64,000 nucleotides of DNA from Ehretia macrophylla (lineage: Eukaryota > Streptophyta > Magnoliopsida > Boraginales > Ehretiaceae). The DNA is taken from assembly GCA_037974665.1 (NCBI GenBank), contig CM075775.1:37536152-37600151 (forward strand), written 5' to 3'. The notes beneath the pieces were generated by a model. The model did no database searches, was not told where the DNA came from, and saw only the letters and a program-made list of their open reading frames with translations. The translations under genes were made by a program, and so were the position numbers. Every line of letters starts with the position of its first letter. Within the stretch, counting starts at the first letter, position 1. Shown piece by piece: positions 60,059-64,000 of this stretch.

Positions 60059-63000
60059 ATGGAGTACTCATGGGTTCGAGTTTTGATTCTTTTGGCATGC
60101 TTATATCCAGCATGTGTTCAATGCATGGTTCGTCACTACAAGTTCAATGTAAGTATATGGTGCTTTTGTAATTGCAGGTATTGCATGTATAGTAACATCT
60201 TTATATATTTGTTTTATATTCGAACCACGACTTCAAATATCTTTCATGTGCTATTTAAATCAAACAACTTCAAGTGTTTCAGAGTATGCATGACTTGGTA
60301 ATTAATGCCTGCATGCATGAAGTCTCATTATAATTTCCATTGGCGATATGAGTCACTTTTATGTACCATGTTTTTTTTTGTCAAACTTTTATGTACCATG
60401 TTATGCATGTACTTTTCACTTTGTTTTCTCCTTTCCAGGAGTCAGAAAATGTCACTTTAATTTGTTGTCCCTAAGATTCGAAGTCACTTATGAAGAGTGT
60501 TAAAACACCAGTCTATTGGTAGCATTTTTTTTTTTTTTTTCTAAGTTTATTAGCAACACAATCTACAACTTGGTTAATTTTCAGACTTTTTAACAAATTA
60601 GAACAACATAGAATCAAAGTTTCTTGCAAGAGAGATGATGCCTCGAGTTATGTTCTTTACTTTTCAATTAACAGTAGAACTAGGCTTATTAATAGTATCA
60701 ATTGTTGAAGAATCCAATTATTTTATATGGATAAACCAGGATATTTAAGACCAGTATATAAGATCGTGGGTTACTCCATCTAGCACCAATAGATTTTAGG
60801 ATAGAACCTCAAGTGGCCTTAGTCCTATATTATCTATCCACATGTGACCTATTCGTGTTTCAAATATTACGAATTAACTTATTATGCATCTGCTTTGGTA
60901 TACAGTTTTCAAATTCAGACGTCTTTAGCATCAAATTCAACAATAATGCTTTTAAAACCTGCTTTCGAAATTGATAAAAAGGCCGTTGTGGTCTCTGCAA
61001 ATGGAGGCTGCGATAGCAATGCAGCAATTGTCATCCATAGAAGCATGACAATTAACCTTCACAACATTGCCATTATTTGTAGCTGATCACATGAATTGAC
61101 TTTAGTTATTTTTTACTAGAAGTTGATGTTGCTCCTCGTGGTCCTCAATAAATTTAATAGGTTCCAATTAGCTAGGGTAGTTTAATCCTAACAGTAAATT
61201 AGTTGAAGAAAATACATATAAAAGAAGGGGGAAGGTACACCCACAAATTACTTTCAAACCACTTGATGTAATCTTACAACTAACAAACAACCTGCACATT
61301 TTTGTATATATTTATGTAGGTGGTGATGAAGAACACAACTCGGTTGTGTTCAACCAAGCCTATTGTCACCATCAATGGAAAGTTCCCAGGACCCACTATC
61401 TATGCCAGGGAAGATGATACAGTGCTTGTTAAGGTCGTCAACCATGTCAAATACAACGTCTCTATCCATTGGTAAGGCACCAAAAATGGAAAAAGTGTAA
61501 AAGATAAGGAATGAAAATTTTGAACTTTTTTTTCTATTTTATTTTATGTCAGGCATGGTATTAGGCAACTTAGAACAGGATGGGCAGATGGTCCAGCGTA
61601 CATCACACAATGTCCAATTCAGTCAGGACAAAATTATATATACAACTTTACCATCACAGGCCAAAGGGGTACACTACTTTGGCATGCGCATATTCTATGG
61701 CTAAGGGCCACCGTCCATGGTGCTTTAGTCATCTTGCCGAAGCGTGGTGTGCCATATCCGTTCCCAAAACCTGATCACGAACGTGTGGTTGTGCTAGGTA
61801 AATGATGATATCTCCAGTATGCAATGAATTTGAACAGAGAGAACGATTTTTGGAGCTTTAAATTTTGCAATGTTTTCCAATCTGCAGCTGAGTGGTGGAA
61901 GTCAGATACAGAGGATGTGATTAATGAAGCATTAAAATCAGGTCTGGCACCTAATGTTTCTGATGCTCACACTATCAATGGCCATCCAGGGCCTGTCCAG
62001 AACTGTCCATCACAAGGTGGCTACAATCTCAATGTTGAAGCTGGAAAATCCTACATGTTACGCGTAATCAATGCTGCACTCAATGAAGAACTCTTCTTCA
62101 AGATAGCTGGACATAAGATGACTGTAGTGGAAGTTGATGCCACCTATGTAAAACCCTTCAAGACAGACACCATTGTTATTGCCCCAGGTCAAACCACAAA
62201 CGTGATAGTAACAGCAGATCAAGGTGCTGGAAAGTATATGGTTGCTGCTTCTCCATTCATGGACGCTCCTATTGCTGTAGACAACATGACTGCAACAGCC
62301 ACATTACTCTACTCTGGGAAATTAACTACTACTACTAAAACAATCCTTACTAAACCACCGCCTCAGAATGCCACTGTTGTGGCTAACAAATTCACAAACG
62401 CATTGCGAAGCCTTAATTCGAAAAAATATCCTGCCAAGGTTCCATTAACTGTTGATCACTCTTTGTTTTTCACAGTTGGTCTAGGAATCAACCCATGCCC
62501 AACTTGCAAAGCTGGAAACGGAAGCCGTGTCGTGGCATCAGTAAACAATGTCACATTTATCATGCCAACTACAGCTCTTTTACAAGCGCATTACTTTAAC
62601 ATAAAAGGAGTTTTCACCACTGATTTTCCTGGAAATCCTCCTTTCACATTTAACTATACAGGCACACCTCCAGCAAACTTACAAACAACCAATGGCACAA
62701 AGGTGTATAGGCTACCCTATAATGCAACTGTTCAAGTGGTTCTCCAAGATACAGGAATCATTGCTCCTGAAAACCATCCGGTTCATCTCCATGGATTCAA
62801 TTTCTTTGCAGTTGGCAAGGGAGTTGGAAATTTCAATCCAAAGACTGAACCAAAGAACTTTAATCTTGTTGACCCTGTTGAAAGAAACACAATTGGAGTG
62901 CCTTCTGGAGGATGGGTTGCTATAAGGTTTCGTGCAGACAACCCAGGTAAATTAAGTAGTCATACATTTAAAATTAATAGTGACTTGATATCAGGGTTTT

Positions 63001-63228
63001 AATTCACTTCTACTACTTATGCTTCTGGTGAATTATACTTCTACTAATAAATTTCTTTATACTAATAGCAATTCTTTTGATGGATTTAATATTTCAGGAG
63101 TTTGGTTTATGCATTGTCATTTGGAGGTGCACACAACATGGGGTCTAAAAATGGCATTCTTGGTGGACAATGGCAAGGGTCCTAATGAGTCACTTCTGCC
63201 TCCTCCCAAAGATCTTCCAGAATGTTGA
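60059..63228 (+). CDS. LAC4: Laccase, LAC4-type, lignin polymerising
   Basis: Five exons, 60,059-60,148; 61,320-61,471; 61,553-61,797; 61,888-62,946; 63,098-63,228, give 558 aa. Laccases are secreted multicopper oxidases. LAC4-type enzymes oxidise monolignols in secondary cell walls. A signal peptide covers about residues 1-22 ([18 protein letters not shown]). The four copper motifs are intact: HWHG (80-83), HAH (125-127), HPVHLHG (459-465) and HCHLEVH (521-527). Leucine is in the usual axial position of the type-1 site. Blocks [33 protein letters not shown] and [15 protein letters not shown] point to the LAC4 (IRX12) group. About a dozen N-glycosylation sites are visible. At the exon 3/4 join Ala replaces the usual Gly before EWWKSD. 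AATAAA occurs near 63,430. Confidence 0.95.
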
Positions 63229-64000
63229 ATATTTAAACTTCAGGTTAATTTGGTTGTGAAGGTAAGATTTGAAAGCAAGAAACCAACATCGAGACAAAGA
63301 AGCAAACCATGAAAGCGAGAAATTATGAGAAGCTGATTTATTTGTTTCTTGAGTAAAAAGGTTTTGCTCAAGCGAATTTTCATGATTTTATAAGAAATTT
63401 ACCTCTGTAATTTTTTGTAATGTTTTATTAATAAAGTTATGAAGGAGCATGACTTTTCTCCAACGGTATACACCATGAATTCTTTTGTCTGTTATCATTG
63501 ATCAGAAGTCAATTAATTATTTTGCTTTCTCAATCTAATGTTAAAAGTTCTCACACATATTATTGTTAGTTGTGGGGAACAAGCAGTAAATGCAATATAT
63601 AAATGATCTGAAAATTATGAATTTCTCTTATAACGTTATAATTATAACGGGAGAATCCAAATTTGACAGGGACCACGAGTCTCATAGCATCACACACACA
63701 TCATTGGCAAACACCTGCCGGGACACCCTGGCACACCCACACGCACAACTCACGCAGACCTACACGCACAAGAACATGAAAGAGATTAAGCGGCCCAAGA
63801 AGCACGGCTGTATTTTAAGACGAGTCTCTTAATAAAAAAATGAATTTGGCCCAAATACAATTGAAAAATTGATTGGAAAGTGTCAAGGCATGTGCCATGG
63901 GAAACAATTCCCCCCAAAAATGGCAATGTATCCAACTAATGCAAATAGGTTTTGGGCTGGTTATACAAGATTTTTATCATCTGTAATCTTTTGTAGTTCT
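63229..64000. other. 3' flank of the laccase gene
   Basis: Probable 3' UTR with an AATAAA signal near 63,430, then intergenic sequence. A C- and A-rich CACACGCAC stretch (about 63,690-63,775) stands out. No further gene is supported. Confidence 0.5.

Overview
This is nuclear DNA from a flowering plant, most likely a eudicot. It is AT-rich, its host genes contain introns with GT..AG borders, and it carries plant-specific genes (FLU, a LAC4-type laccase, a josephin-like protein). It also holds several transposon families. All exon models were spliced by eye.

Host genes. (1) At 5.5-18.3 kb there is a tandem duplication, minus strand, of a gene whose N-terminal half resembles the CWC22 MIF4G domain. 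The copy at 15.3-17.7 kb (copy B) can still be spliced into one open frame of about 526 aa. The copy at 5.5-13.9 kb (copy A) is dead: its start codon is changed, it carries frameshifts, and a complete Ty1/copia element sits inside its first exon with a clean 5-bp target duplication. (2) At 19,968-25,388 (+) is an 11-exon TRM7/FTSJ1-type tRNA 2'-O-methyltransferase (316 aa). (3) At 27.9-28.3 kb (-) is a small josephin-like gene. (4) At 33.8-36.7 kb (-) is FLU, the plastid TPR regulator of tetrapyrrole synthesis (289 aa, 4 exons). (5) At 60,059-63,228 (+) is a LAC4-type laccase (558 aa, 5 exons). A TATA box and an AC-type MYB motif lie just upstream.

Mobile DNA. There is a 5.0-kb copia element (8,694-13,662), an 8.5-kb Athila-like Ty3/gypsy element with a large pol deletion (41,032-49,517), and a 9.8-kb Tat-lineage Ty3/gypsy element (49,665-59,484). 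The Tat element has a second RNase H and a long antisense reading frame. Between the genes lie four tRNA-derived SINEs with recognisable target-site duplications, a hAT-type MITE with an 8-bp duplication, a Harbinger-type MITE with a TTA duplication, and several looser MITE-like inverted-repeat elements.

I see no CRISPR array, rRNA operon or functional tRNA gene, and no multi-gene system. The most unusual items are the broken and intact gene pair at 5-18 kb, the antisense frame in the Tat element, the satellite-like interiors of two MITEs, and an unrecognised degraded coding stretch at 4.2-4.6 kb.
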